Source: Tanypteryx hageni
Lineage: Eukaryota > Arthropoda > Insecta > Odonata > Petaluridae
Direction of reading: 5' to 3'
DNA length: 64,000 nt
Assembly: GCA_028673005.1 (NCBI GenBank)
Contig: CM054116.1
Coordinates: 36,924,854 to 36,988,853 of the forward strand
The position numbers were made by a program, and so were the translations under genes. Positions 26,901 through 38,735 of the stretch are shown one piece after another; the stretch's first letter is position 1; every line of letters starts with the position of its first letter. The notes beneath the pieces are model-generated. The model had not been told where the DNA came from, did not search any database, and was given only the letters and a program-made list of their open reading frames with translations.

Positions 26901-28689
26901 TGATTCCATCCTTTCCATTTGATTTAAATAAAAAAATCTGAAATCCATCGTGCAGGGTAATTTTCTCTTGCACATTAAAATATCTTAGGATTGCAATATC
27001 TGAGCTGGATTTGTACTATTCTCCGAGGAAAAGATTGGAGATTCTAATTTTTGTCGTAGAATTTTCCTTATCGATCGTATATCTTCGAATTGCGCGTAAA
27101 TATTGGCGTTTTTGCGGTTTTTATCACTCATTACGAGTGTGTTGCCATTGCAACGGCTATTGTTGGACTCGGATAAATCCGAGTATTGACTAGCAAATAT
27201 ATGCGTTATTTTTGCCACACAAATACGCGTGATCAATTTAGTTTTCCGTTCGAATGTATTTGTAATATTTTATAACGCTAAATTATGAAATTTGGGAACA
27301 CAACGAGCTACATATTCGCGGCGATTTTAAAGCCATTAAAGCCAACATAATTAAATGTTGCACCACATTTAATTTAAGTAGGAAAGTAGGCATCATAAGT
27401 TCCGTTTGGATCATCTTGTTATTTTTTTGCATTCTCGTCGAGTTAAAGGTGGTGTCGCATCAAAATTATTTCATTGGAGCATGCGATTATTTCGTGCCTC
27501 CGTTGTAATGCATTATTTATGTAGTTGCCATTAATTACTTTCTAATATCAAAAAAGAGGCAATTGAATGCTCAATAATCCATGCCATCTCACTTTTTAAT
27601 GTAATATTTTTTATTTGATATTTTAAAAAATCGGTCAATTAATCACGAATAAACTTATACGCATTGTGACGAAATATCTCGTGTATATTCGTTGGAATAT
27701 GATGATTCATTTTATGCTAACGGCTGCTGTTTGACGTGAATCGATGATATCCCATCAAACCTGTCAATCTGTTTATCCGCATTGCATTAGGTAACTGGAG
27801 GGTCGACCATTGATGTGCGGTTGAAGCTCGTTAAAGGCGTAATTGATGCCAACCCAATATTAATCGTAAACAATTCGAACTCTTTGCCAATCAGCAGCGT
27901 CCTATGTAGCGGTTAATGTCTTTACCGAAAGGAGGCACAGATGGTTTAGTCGGAATGCTGACTCGCTTCATTATTACGTCACAACGTGCGCCAAATCGAC
28001 CGAGTTTTCGGTTGGGCCTATATTTCCATCTCTAACATCGACCGGCGACTTTTTCTTTTTGCTTCGGGTTTCGTGGTTCCGCAGTTATCATTCACCTGCT
28101 TTTGAAGATTGCGGCCTTATGTGTAATAGTTTCCTATTTATAGGCACTTTCTCTTTAAATTTGGCTAAACGGTTGAGATTCGTAATATATCATTTCAGGA
28201 CTTGTTCTAATGATTTCAAGGCGAAGCTTTCGCGATCGTGAGCATCAATGTAGTGAACTTTCTATTTCTCTCTGCCATTGCATTTCTTCAGATCTAGGTC
28301 TCAAGTTCATTTTTTGCAATGGAAGCAGCTCTCGGGAGATTTTCGTGTTTTGTTTTTAATGTTGTCATTTGTAATAATTTAGGAAAATTTTAAATAATCG
28401 TTTCCAGCGTGTGGGAGAAGTGCGCAAATGTTGGAAGATGACTTTTCATTAAAATAATTACTTATAATAATAGGCGAAAAGCACATTTTTATTCTGGCTC
28501 CGTGTTTTTTTTGCGCGCAGTTTGTCATATGGCGTTTTTATTTCATTCTAGTAATTTGTTTTGCTTGGCTCGCTAGTGTATCTTGGCTGAAAATTGAATT
28601 CCCCGAATTTATATTGGTTTACAAGTGGACATTTATACGCTTGTTAATTAAAAGGAATCCAAAGGAATGGGCGCATATTGACGACGGCC
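26901..28689. other. Non-coding stretch
   Basis: AT-rich, nothing recognised. Confidence 0.5.
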
Positions 28690-29340
28690 CATCTTTATCA
28701 TTTGTTGCATTTGTCTTTTTAATGCGCTCCTCGCTCTCGCCTTCTATTTTTAACGTTTCCGCGTTCCTTTAGAATGACAGAACCACAAGACGACAATTTA
28801 TTTGGTTCCCTCCTTTCGGTCGCATTCTTCCGTTCTGCAGACGTACCTGCGGCTCAGCGGTGCTTGTCAAGGATTTTTACGACGACGCAGTTGCGTAAAT
28901 TATTTTTCAATCAAGTTCTATTATGCGTGACGTTTATCGCCTTATCCGAATCGCGAGTCACATTTGGTAGGAATCGAGCAACATTCGAACTCGAGGTATT
29001 CTTTTCGATCCATCGATTGGTATTCCCGAACTTTTTTTTTTTAATTTCCAGATGAAATTAGAAGCCCGCGACATAAGAAAGGCGCCGGCATTCTTTGTCT
29101 AATATTTTAGTTTCATTCATTAATCACTGAGACACTTAGGTTCTGTTGCACGAGTGTGTCGTCTCCGTCCATCTAGGACACCGTTTGTTGAGGATAACAC
29201 ATCTTCATTATAGCGTGGCGCTCTTGGCTAGACGGTTTGCTTCTCGCATCGCCGGTCTCCCTCTAACTTCATGCTCAGTCGCTATCAGCACATGCGTTTG
29301 TTTACGGCTTAGTCGCCGCTGCTCGGGTTATTTACTTTGA
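28690..29340. promoter_or_regulatory. GC-richer, CpG-retaining patch
   Basis: Moderately GC-rich with many CpGs. A 93-codon + strand open frame (28774-29055) crosses it but resembles nothing I know. Confidence 0.25.
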
Positions 29341-29658
29341 CATGATGGTGTCATTCTGAGGAAACCATTTAAACATAGCCGCTATGGAAGGTTTTGCCGA
29401 AAAGGACTACGGATCGCAATTCCTTTTGAAAAAGAAGGAAATCGCATGCTGATAAAGGAGTGGCATTTAAATCGCGTTTTTTTCCAATTTCCGAACACTA
29501 AAACACTGAAAATACTTGTAATTTGAGTGTTTGCACAAATGTTTTTATTTAGGAAAATGTTATAATTTTGTGCGTAGAAGTTTTCAATGATTGTTTAAAC
29601 TTTAAGAAAGTAACATTCTCATCAGTGTATTATTTTAATTAAATTTTATAATTAATAT

Positions 29659-30515
29659 AACAAGAAGTAAAGGTATACTCCATCCAGGGCCGTCCCTATG
29701 GTAAGGCGAATCGGGACGAGGGCCCCGCACTTTGGGGGGCTCCGCGCTTCGATACCACCGCAAGGAAAGCCTAAGATAAATTTGGTGGTAAAATGTTAAC
29801 AGGGTCCCGCACAAGCCGATTTTCCCCGCGCCCCGAACCTCGCTAGAGGCGACCCTGACTCCTTCAGTGGAATATACAGTGATTTCAAAGGCGTTCTTTA
29901 TTTGAAATCCGTATGAAACGGTATCTTGAATTTTTTTCTCCAAAACTAGAAGTCGCAATTAAGTGGTACCGCGGACTTTTTTGTGGTAAATGTTGTTTTC
30001 TATCCGAATCAAGTTTTAAATCCATACCTTACCGATCATATAAGCGCGTGGGAGAGAAAAATATGGATTTTTAATTGTTTGCCGATAGAATCGTCGTAGA
30101 GATCGTTTTGAACAAAATTTGTGATATTATGCTTGAGATTTTCTCGAATTTTTATATCCGTAACTAAGTCGTCAGTCGTGGTCTCGCGGACTTTTTTTGT
30201 GGTAAATGTTGCCTTCTATTCGAGTTTAGTTTTTAAACGATACCTTAATGATCATATAAGAGCTAGGGAGAGAAAAATACGTTATTTAATTGTTGGTTGT
30301 CAGATGCCATTTAACGATATACGAATAGAAGTTCATTTAATACTTATATAAAGTGGAAGTTCTTTAACGGATGCATTTCAAAATCATAATTCGGTGATCA
30401 ATGTTAATAAGAATTACTAATACTTAATTAAAATCCGCCCAACAGTTTCGGAGACTAAACATGCTGACGGACGGACGAGACATGCCCCTAAGGCGTTCCT
30501 CTACTACTGCTTCTA
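29659..30515 (-). repeat. Minisatellite-bearing dispersed repeat with nested hAT
   Basis: Begins with the reverse complement of the hairpin end seen at 34361 (AACAAGAAGTAAAGG, then ATACTCC). It contains two monomers marked by CGCGGACTTTTTT at 29970 and 30185, a 215-bp spacing. A GACGGACGGACGAGACATG tract lies near 30470. The hAT element 29685-29857 interrupts its first 30 bp. HINE-like architecture; family name unknown. Confidence 0.6.
29685..29857. mobile_element. Short hAT element nested in another repeat
   Basis: 173 bp from CAGGGCCGTCC to GGCGACCCTG, flanked by an 8-bp duplication ACTCCATC / ACTCCTTC (29677-29684, 29858-29865; one mismatch). Removing it restores GGTATACTCC...TGGAATATACAG, the same order found (as its complement) at 34320-34350, which gives an independent empty-site check. 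Confidence 0.85.
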
Positions 30516-30869
30516 GATTAACATATCTGAAATTTGGTCTACATTTTTCAGCCAAAGGACTTGACATATCATTTTGAAAACGAACTGAAGTTAATTCTAT
30601 TTCGTGATTTACTTGCAGTTAACAATATTTTTACCTATTATATAACGTTATGAAGACTTTGTAGCAAGTATTCGAATACATATATATTTTTGCGGACGCA
30701 GTCTCCTTCCAACGATAAATAATGCATCTATTTTTTTCGGTCTACTTTTAAAGCTCCCCGAGAGATTTGTGAGCAGGTTGATTCGTCCAATAAAATTTCT
30801 TCGTCGTTTAAGAAACTATTGATCATGTCATTTATCCAAGGTCTCACTTCAGACTACCCATTGTATTTT

Positions 30870-31080
30870 TTAGTTTTTTTTCCTTTCCTTTTTTATCTAA
30901 CCGAAGCTCCACCCACGCAAGCCCTCCTTCCTCGCCTCCCCCTTTCTTTCGCACTCCTCTTATCTGCCTGTTCTCCCATCACCTCTTCCTTCGCTCTTAT
31001 CCTCCGGCGCCATTCACGGCGTTCCGCGGCTCAGCTTTGACAGCATTCGTTCTCGCGATTCGAACGCTATCCCATTCGAG
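30870..31080. promoter_or_regulatory. Short pyrimidine-rich GC patch
   Basis: CT-rich + strand (30895-31000) followed by CpG-rich DNA. Same style as the upstream islands. Confidence 0.3.
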
Positions 31081-31643
31081 ATATAGAGACCCATCAAATG
31101 CTTGGAAGGGAAACTCGTTGGCACGAGGAATTCTTTTTAGAAAATAATTCAAAACTGGTTTATCGTTTTTGTGCGCTGATAGTCGGACTGGTTTGCGAAC
31201 TACTTAATTACTCACGAAAACAAAGGTTTTGATAAAACCGGACGAGTTTCGAGTACGGCTTTTGGAGAAGCGGAGTAAAAACGCTTGGTTTCTCGAGATG
31301 CAGCGAGGATCTTCGAAATTTAAACGGGTTGAAAACACGAGACATTTGTTTATTTCTGTTTTTAAAAAGAGGAATAAATTTTGCGCATCAAGAGTAGGGT
31401 TTGGGGTCAGCCGTTTGTATTTTACTGTACCTCATTGATGCTTATTTGCAGTGTTATTCCGGAATAGCGATCTGTGAACGTTTCTCGACATTTCAGTTTT
31501 TCCATCGGTATTACAGTTAGTAATACTTAAATCCGTTGGTATAGTTAAGACTAAGAGTATTAAACGAAGCGCCGATTCTATTTTAATAAAAAAATCGGTC
31601 TTACTACAAGCGGGTTTTCGTGACATTTGTTGTTTATAAGATT
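31081..31643. other. Non-coding stretch
   Basis: Nothing recognised. Confidence 0.5.
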
Positions 31644-32393
31644 ACTAGCGGTACCCGCAAAAGCTTTTGCGAAGTCAGTCAGAAATCTGCATGTTTAAAA
31701 TCATCATTGTTAAAAATGCCCACAGCCCACGCGCAGTCTACTGAATAATAATAATAATCTTCAATTATTATTAACGTTGCAGTGATAAGTTTGACATTGA
31801 TACAACTATAATTGCCATGCTTCATAAAAAGCGCGAAGCGAATACCGCAATTCTTTTGTCTATTTGAAGGCTTAAAGACGCTTATTCAATCGGAGGCAAC
31901 AATGTGGGTCGCCTTGGCAACACCCGGAAAGAGTACGAAAAGGCCGTAAAATTTCAAAAAGAAACGCGTTTCTGACAAATTCTTCCGTGTAACGTATAAA
32001 CATCGCAAGAATAAGATATTTTATAGTTTTAACCGTCGAATAAAGTAAAAACGGAGAAATTCGGTCTCTATTTACGTATTTTAATGAATGAAGGAAATAA
32101 ACCTTGCACCTTGAAAAATCGAAACTCCTACGTAAACATATGGGAAAATTATAAATGGATGAGACTCCAGCTGGGGTCTCATCCATTTATCATATTACGC
32201 CAAAAGTGTTTGAGCCATATTTGATTATATGGGAAAATGTAATCGTCTCCTGGAGTCGAATCCGGGACACTTAGGTAAACTAAAATAGTTTTCTCGGGGT
32301 CTCCTAGTTGGCAGAAACAAAATGGCGTTTACAGCATTTCTCTATGACAAACTGTTCAAGAGACAGACATTGAGTATTAATATATAAAGATTA
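31644..32393 (+). mobile_element. Dispersed repeat copy (ACTAGCGG start)
   Basis: Starts ACTAGCGGTACCCGC and ends in AGACAGACATTGAG...TATATAAAG, with a possible 7-bp duplication AAGATTA at each end. It is homologous over about 450 bp to 39520-40069 in the same orientation (shared GGCAACACCCGGAAAGAGTA and AATGAATGAAGGAAATAAAC). It contains a B-box-like GAGTCGAATCCGGGAC. It is interrupted by the palindromic insertion 32150-32226. No coding capacity; class uncertain (retroposon-like tail). Confidence 0.6.
32150..32226. mobile_element. 77-bp palindromic mini-insertion
   Basis: Flanked by a perfect 12-bp duplication ATATGGGAAAAT (32138-32149 and 32227-32238). It consists of a 40-bp palindrome at 32151-32190 (arms of 20 with one mismatched pair, no spacer) plus a 36-nt one-sided extension to 32226. 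The homologous repeat copy near 39885-39905 has a single TTATGGGAAAATA at this site, i.e. an empty site. It has the architecture of the PLE twin insertion at 22.1 kb, on a very small scale. Confidence 0.75.
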
Positions 32394-32646
32394 GGCGTGC
32401 TTTACCAGTGAGGCGATGGTAGCGGAACGCCTTATGAGCATGTCTCCTTCGTCCGTCTACCCGCAAGTTTTTTCGTGTGCCTACAGCATATAGTAAATGA
32501 ACGAAGAAATGAACTTAAATACGTTTTTATTCCTTACGTATACACACTGCTTTTGTAAGTGAAAAGGAATGGAGAATTTACAACGAAGGAATGAACATGA
32601 TCTTAAAGATTGCTACTGCGCAATTCAAGTGAGATGTTTTAAATAA

Positions 32647-33100
32647 TTTCAATTGATTTATTAATTACTGCTGATTATAAAATAAATCGGTAAATCAGAA
32701 ATTTATTTCCTTGACATCGCCGCCGATATATCGTTTTGCAGTGCTTAGAAATTAGACTAAGTCATTAATGTTTATATTTTACTTTCTAACATACGTAGTA
32801 TATGGAGAAAATATTGCAATTTCAATTGTTTTGCGGTGAAGAGTTCCCGGGTTTCCAGCCAGGTGAATATTCACCTGGCTGGAAACCCGGGAACTCTTCA
32901 CCGCATCGATTCGCCAGGAAAGCATCAGATCTTTCAATTGTATTTTAATTACTGCTGATGATAAAATAAATTGGTAAATAAGAAATGTATTTCCTTGACA
33001 TCGCTTCTGATATATCGTTTTGCGGTGATCAGACATTAGACTAAGCCATTAATGTTTATATTTTACTTTCTCATATACGTAGTATATGGAGAAAATATCG
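32647..33100 (+). repeat. Two-unit ~173-bp tandem repeat
   Basis: Two monomers beginning TTTCAATTG (32647 and 32820/32932) and sharing TTTCCTTGACATCGC, GATATATCGTTTTGC and ATTAATGTTTATATTTTACT. Each ends in a stem-loop around ACATACGTAGTATATGGAG or ATATACGTAGTATATGGAG. The junction is split by the palindromic insertion 32830-32931; subtracting it and its duplication gives a 172-173-bp period. Confidence 0.7.
32830..32931. mobile_element. 102-bp insertion built on a perfect 74-bp palindrome
   Basis: 32832-32905 is a perfect palindrome: two 37-nt arms, no spacer, centre AATATT between 32868 and 32869, with GTTCCCGGG in each arm. A 26-nt one-sided extension (32906-32931) follows, and TTTCAATTGT flanks the insertion (32820-32829 and 32932-32941), a 10-bp target duplication. 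Excision restores the regular period of the surrounding tandem repeat, so it is a discrete insertion. Confidence 0.8.
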
Positions 33101-34089
33101 TAATCGCGAAAAATTCGACTTATGCACGTTTTAGGTGACCCTGAGTCTGTCTGTGCGAGGCCCTAGAGCAAGGATTCACAAAGTGCGGCCCGCCGTCGAT
33201 GCCCGTGCGGCCTGTAGAGGATTTTAAAACGTTAAATTTTAATTTAGTAATCCATATAGTTAACATTATAGAATACAACAAAAATGTAGTAACACGGAAA
33301 TCAAGCAAGAAGTTCAAACCAGGACTAATGCAGGCTGGTTTCCCAAAGTTGACGTCCCGAATTGAATACTTATATTGACAGGAAATGTTTCTGTATGTTT
33401 TATTCATTCCAAGGAATTCTCATACCATAAATACCACTTGTAATTCATAGTTTTTCAGTGATAGAGAAAAATTGAAAAAACAAATTAATAGAGCATATAA
33501 GGTTTAAAATACTAAAAACAATGCCAAAATCTCTTTCTGACATTTTGCATGTATTTTTTAAAATAAACTAATTCAATAAATGTAACTGTTTATACACTAA
33601 TATGTCTGGATCAACTGTCCATTGCTGGCGAGTAGTTGAGGGGAAAAGAAAATAATCCATTTGTTCACTCGTCTATGTTCAAGCCGAGTTCGGTAATAAT
33701 CGTCTCCATGGCAACACCGATAAAATGCGATTTAAAACGCAAAAACGCTATGTTTTAATAGAAATTCTAGAAAATACGATCAATTATAAAAATCGGTGAT
33801 AAGAAAGAGACATACATTCTTTTCCCCTTAGAACAGTACAAATCTCGCTCCGATATCACAATTTAAAGTTATTTTAAAGTATTAAAGAAAACATCCATGC
33901 ACGATGGATTTGAGATTTCCTATGTAAAACAAAAAGGAAGAAAACGTTCCTGAAATCGAATCCGGGACTTCAAATAAAATATAATCCGGAGGTGGGCCCT
34001 GGCAGCACGAGCCTCATGGTGCAAAAGTTGTTTGTAGGAGACACACACACATGCACACACACAGACAGGACCATTTCATAAAGCTATGT

Positions 34090-34361
34090 TTCCTTCGGAA
34101 ACCAGCCTAAAAACCCATATTTTTCTCTCTCTCGTACTGTTATATGATCTGTGAAGCATAGATTAAAAAATGTATTCGGATATAGGATATAATTTACCAC
34201 AACAAAGTCCGCGAGGGCATATAATTACGACTAATAGTTTCGGAGATAAATATTCAAGAATCTCGTAATCTTTCGATACCGTTTCATGCCTATATCCCAT
34301 AAAGAACGCCTCTGAAATCTCTGTATATTCCATTTATGGAGTATACCTTTCCATCTTGTTC
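34090..34361 (+). repeat. Fragment of minisatellite-bearing repeat
   Basis: Reverse-complement relative of 29659-30515: shares CAAAGTCCGCGAG, GATACCGTTTCATG, AAAGAACGCC and the terminal hairpin TATATTCCATTTATGGAGTA followed by CCTTTCCATCTTGTT. Confidence 0.65.
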
Positions 34362-34414
34362 GGAATTACTTTGATATGACATCTGCGGATGCATTTTCGT
34401 ACCTTCAGCTGAGG

Positions 34415-34740
34415 GTGCCGGTGGTGTAGTGGTTAGGACGCTGGCTACTACTCCCCGACCCTTGCTACTACTCGACTACTGCTTGAAAAGGCAGCGGGCA
34501 CGAATCCTGCGCAAGTAGGATTTTTCCAAGGTCGCCCGGCCCCCTTTTTGTGTGGTTTGAGGAGACCGCGCAAATTCAGCTGTTCCGTCCTTCGGAAGGG
34601 ACGTTAAGCCGTTGGCCCCCTTGGTGTTCTTCGTTAAGAGTAGGCTAATGCCGGCACCGGGTTTCTCTCTCTTTTTTTACGACCTGCTGATTCCCTCTTG
34701 CCTACGCCAATGGGTGTCTGAGAGGTAGTGCAATGAACAT
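34415..34740 (+). mobile_element. tRNA-derived SINE
   Basis: The head resembles a tRNA: A-box-like GGTGTAGTGGTTAGGACG near 34430 and B-box-like GGGCACGAATCCTG near 34496. The body contains TTCGGAAGGGACGTTAAGCC and ATGCCGGCACCGGGTTT, shared with the copy at 57055. A segment of its tail (CAATGGGTGTCTGAGAGGTA) is repeated inverted at about 34795-34825. An internal duplication of CTACTACTC widens the A-B spacing. Family name not known to me. Confidence 0.75.
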
Positions 34741-35074
34741 CTGGTCAGTTTAAAAATTTTAGGAACAAAGGTGTCTCTCCCTTGCTATCCAGCTATTCAT
34801 TGCACTACCTCTTAGATACCCATTGCACGTTGGGGAGGTGAATCAGCTGGGAACGTACATTAGTATCAGCTGGAAATGGTACTAGTGGAAAGCATTTAAT
34901 TATAATTAACTTAAAATCTATTTTACGTTTGGCGACTAATAAAGTGAATCCTAACATTCCCTAGTCTGTTGATTTTACATTGTTCGGGCTTTATTTTAGT
35001 GCGGCCCTCGGCTAAATAAAACCCTCAAATGCAGCCCGCAGATATAAAAAGTTTGTGCATCCCTGCCCTAGAGC

Positions 35075-35388
35075 CTAACATTTTTATATTCGTAGTATTC
35101 GTAGTTGTGAATGCTTCGAAGGGCCGCATTGGAAGTCTCGAGAGCTTCGGATGAGTGTTTATATTATAAGTTACCAATGGATTCTGTGGTCTCATATTAG
35201 CAAAAATCAAGTCTAAATAAATTACAGGTGTTAAAGCTCCACCAGAAAAGCTTTTGAGACGATAATTATACTGAAAAATATAAAATTGTCTATATCAAAT
35301 TTTACCGATCACCTTTTCATCATAGCTTCGCGGGCCGCATAGAGTGCTCTCGGAGGCCGCATTTGGCCCGCGGGTTGGGGACCTCTGG
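35075..35388. mobile_element. hAT right-end fragment
   Basis: Ends GGTTGGGGACCTCTG after two GGCCGCAT boxes, the complement of the CAGAGGTC-type end found at 36836. No matching left end was found, so boundaries on that side are a guess. Confidence 0.5.
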
Positions 35389-36835
35389 CCTAGACGGTTC
35401 AACGAAATCAAATGATATTTCGTATTTAGGCATAATATTATCCAGAATATAAACTATGAAGAGAGGAACGATATAGCGCGCAATTCAAGGGTAGTTTAAT
35501 TTCGATTTTTCCCGTTGGTTGTACCCAATGACCTATCATCCTACCAAATTTCAGGTCTTCTAGATGTACCTAAACATCTATATCCTTCTATTTCCTATAT
35601 AAGAAGCAGTTATTTATAATAGATAATAACAACATCGATTTAATTACGAAGTAGTAATGGTTCGATTATTTGGCGATATGGAGAATATGGAGATTTTTTT
35701 CCCAAAAAAACGCGAAAATTTGGCATTAAAAACGAATTTCTGGACTGATTCGACGCGTATTTGAAAATCGACATTAGGAAAATAAATTTTTATTCTTTTA
35801 GACTTTATTTTTATTCAAGTTCCATATTCGTACCGTGACTAAGTAATTTTAAGATGTGATTGAAAGTTATGATGTACTGCTTGTTAACGTAACTCCCGTA
35901 TAAAAACCTTAAGTTTTAAGAAAAGTTAATAATAAATAGTCCACTCCAAGTTGTGTAAACTCATAGTAACTGCGGATTTGTGTGCCTGCCGCTTTAGGTA
36001 TGTCTCCGTGAATGTTAAAGTGATATACATGAAGTACACGATGTATGCACAAGAAGAAAGGAAGTTTTTTTCGTAGAAAATGTTCTTCACCTGAAGGAGC
36101 CCATTTCCAATCACGCGATTGCTTGCACATCATTTCCAAAATTTTTCATTTGTAAAACTACAAAGGAGTAACCTCGAAAAATATTAGGCGTTTCTAAATT
36201 GGAATTCTCTTCTACTTGGTTGAGTCTAAGGACTTGAAATGCGACGATGGAGAAAGGCTGCTGCTGATAAAAAAGCTGATTTTTTTCCATGAAAAATTTT
36301 CAGATAAAAATGTCCTAAACATTTTTTCTTTGTGTTTGCCGTGAATGCCCCTTTATAAGGCCCACTTTTTAATACAAGTTTTAGGCCTCTAAATGGGATG
36401 CGTGCTATACAAAAGCTTGCCGTATTTTTTCACAGTGATATCTCCATTGCGATAGACCACTAAGACACGTAAATCCCTTGCAGTTTGATGTTAATATCGT
36501 GAAAACTAATTATGATTCATAATTCTGTGGCTGGCTGGCAGGAAGGGGGGTGTCAACAAATGGTGTCAATCGAGTTATGTCCATATCCTAAAAGAAAAAA
36601 TAGCTACAAGGGGGCTAAGCCCAAATGCATTTACTTTTTTTCTAAAGCGGTGTTTCGTTTTAGAAATCATAATGAACTTTTAAATCAAGTCTTCTCATTT
36701 CTTTAGCTCCACGACATCCCTTTCTGCCCGCCAATCATGGAATTATTAGCACGAAATAGCAGAATTTTACGTGGAGGGGACTGGGGGAAATTATAATAAA
36801 ATCATTTATGAAATTATAGTGCATATCCTCAATAT
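35389..36835. other. Non-coding stretch
   Basis: Probably old repeat debris (for example CTACCAAATTTCAGGTCTTCTA near 35543, also seen in similar form near 39157). No gene recognised. Confidence 0.4.
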
Positions 36836-37338
36836 CAGAGGTCGCCAACCGTAAGCTCGCGGCCATCAAGATACCCGTGGAATGGGTTTCAAGCGTTTTG
36901 GTGATAAATAGTGTTATCAAAAAATGGGTATTTATATAGTGCCTTCTAACTAGTAGGAGCTCCAAAGTTATAATTTTCCAAATATATGTGCGTTTTTAAA
37001 GTATTTATTGCTATATGACTTGAGGTTGCGGCAATCGGGTGGGATAAATACCATTCCAACTGTCGCATATTATCATCATTATTATCATTAAACGTTACAC
37101 GGAGGCCTAACCAGCCAGGTGGTAATGATGCAGATAAACACAGAAAGTATTATATAAACTTATATAGTGTAAGATAAATGTACGTAGAATGGTGGAAATT
37201 TAGAAAGATTTGTTAGGATTTTCCAGATTCATGCATGTATACATGTAAAACTCGCAATAAATGCATTTTTTTGGCGCCCACTGCCCTTGAATTATTATCA
37301 AAAGTAGCCCGCAAGCGTCGAAAGGTTGGCGACCCCTG
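36836..37338. mobile_element. Non-autonomous hAT element
   Basis: 503 bp with 15-bp ends CAGAGGTCGCCAACC and GGTTGGCGACCCCTG (one mismatch), flanked by CTCAATAT / CTCTATAT (8 bp, one mismatch). Carries CTCGCGGCC and AGCCCGCAAGC boxes just inside, as other hATs here do. Confidence 0.85.
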
Positions 37339-37965
37339 CTCTATATAAACACGAGAATAGGAATCACATTAAAAATTTTTAATATAATTATTCGTCATTA
37401 TCATCATATTACATGATCGATGTTGTCTAAGTCGTATTCTATTTTGTAGTGATGACATTCGGTCGTCGTGCTGTTGTCATCTTCCACAAGCTATCTCAAC
37501 TGCATATTCGTCCTATCATGATTACCTTGAAATTTCCTCGACTTGGAGGCCAAAAACCTCTTCTGCTTATACGCTGGTTCATCCTGTATTTGGGTTTTTA
37601 CGATGATCATCTCACACACACACACACGTACTACGATACTCGTATAATGGAGCAAGTGTGAGTTTGTCTGTCCGGAATCTGATTGGCTGCCGAGAAGCGA
37701 CAGCTTTGCCTCTGGCGACAAGGATTTGAAGTACCTCACAATCGTAATTTTAAAATAAAAATTTGATGTATTTATTTCTGAATTGAGCCACTTTTGCGTG
37801 AATTTCTAAGTCAGATGACTATCGCAGAACATATCCTTACGATTCATCGTCTTTGCAAAATCGAAGATAAAACGTACAATTGGAGGGAACGAATCAAAAC
37901 TACCGCTACGGAGGATTTCCACAGGCCATCTCACAACAATATAAAAAAGCATTAATACTTACAGC
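37339..37965. other. Non-coding stretch with CA repeat
   Basis: A short CA microsatellite at about 37612-37627; otherwise nothing recognised. Confidence 0.5.
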
Positions 37966-38299
37966 CAGTGCCGGATTATCCAATAGGCGCACCAGGCAAG
38001 TGCCTAGGGGCCCCCATTAGCTTCCGTAGGCGAGTCATATATAGTGACTATTATTGTAAGAAAAGATAAATTTAAAAAATGAATGAGTCCCCAAGGTTAG
38101 GCGGTCCCCGTAGGTTGGCTGTTATAAAGTCAGCATTATTGAAAGCAAATAAAAAATCACGAAATACGTAAAAATAACGTTTTTTTTAATTCTAAGAGTT
38201 TCAAATACAGTAATTAATACAATAATCTCTGCAAACTATAAGGAAAGGCCCCCGAAGTCTTAGTGCCTAGGGGCCACAGGGGGTCACGATCCGCCACTG
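37966..38299. mobile_element. Non-autonomous hAT element, perfect duplication
   Basis: 334 bp, ends CAGTGCCGGAT and ATCCGCCACTG, flanked by a perfect 8-bp duplication CTTACAGC (37958-37965, 38300-38307). Internal inverted GTGCCTAGGGGCC motifs at both ends. Confidence 0.9.
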
Positions 38300-38454
38300 C
38301 TTACAGCGAACATTTTCGTATTCAGAGTAATTAGCAAAAATTATTTTCTTTCGATTATCTCAAACAAATAAAAACATTTACGTTGCCTAGGAAGTGCAAA
38401 TCTACGAATAACAGCAAAAGAAAACATTAGTGTTGTTGCCAATAAACAGAAATA

Positions 38455-38735
38455 AAGATAATTAGCGTAATTGCCCGTCAAATATGTCGGGTATGCGTGA
38501 ATTAAGGGGTAAGTTAAAATTTAAATAAAAATTAATGAAACCAAAGTTTATATGCACTAAAAAATAAGCAATAAATATAAAATTCACATAATTCATTGTT
38601 CCAGAGAGTAAAAATAGTTTTGGGGGAATAGAAATTGTTTCACGAAGAAATACATTACGCTATATTATTCTTATACGCCCAAAATTATTTTTAATCTATG
38701 TAACATTTAATTTTGTCTCTCTCTCACTCTCTCCT
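38455..38735 (+). repeat. Left arm of a wide inverted repeat
   Basis: Matches, inverted, the segment at about 40215-40470: shared ATGTCGGGTATGCGTGAATTA-type core (20 bases or fewer identical at a time), AATTAATGAAACCAA, TCACATAATT, AGTAAAAATA and CATTACGCTA in the same order. Similarity is perhaps 70-75% by eye. Either two opposed copies of one repeat or the degenerate ends of one element. Confidence 0.5.

Larger units (their letters stand above)
33169..35065. mobile_element. 1.9-kb hAT element carrying nested insertions
   Basis: Terminal repeats CAAGGATTCACAAA and TTTGTGCATCCCTG, each followed inward by GCGGCCC- or GCAGCCCGC-type DNA. Perfect 8-bp target duplication CCCTAGAG at 33161-33168 and 35066-35073. 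No transposase frame survives. A minisatellite-type repeat (about 34090-34361) and a tRNA-derived SINE (about 34415-34740) lie within it. Confidence 0.85.
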
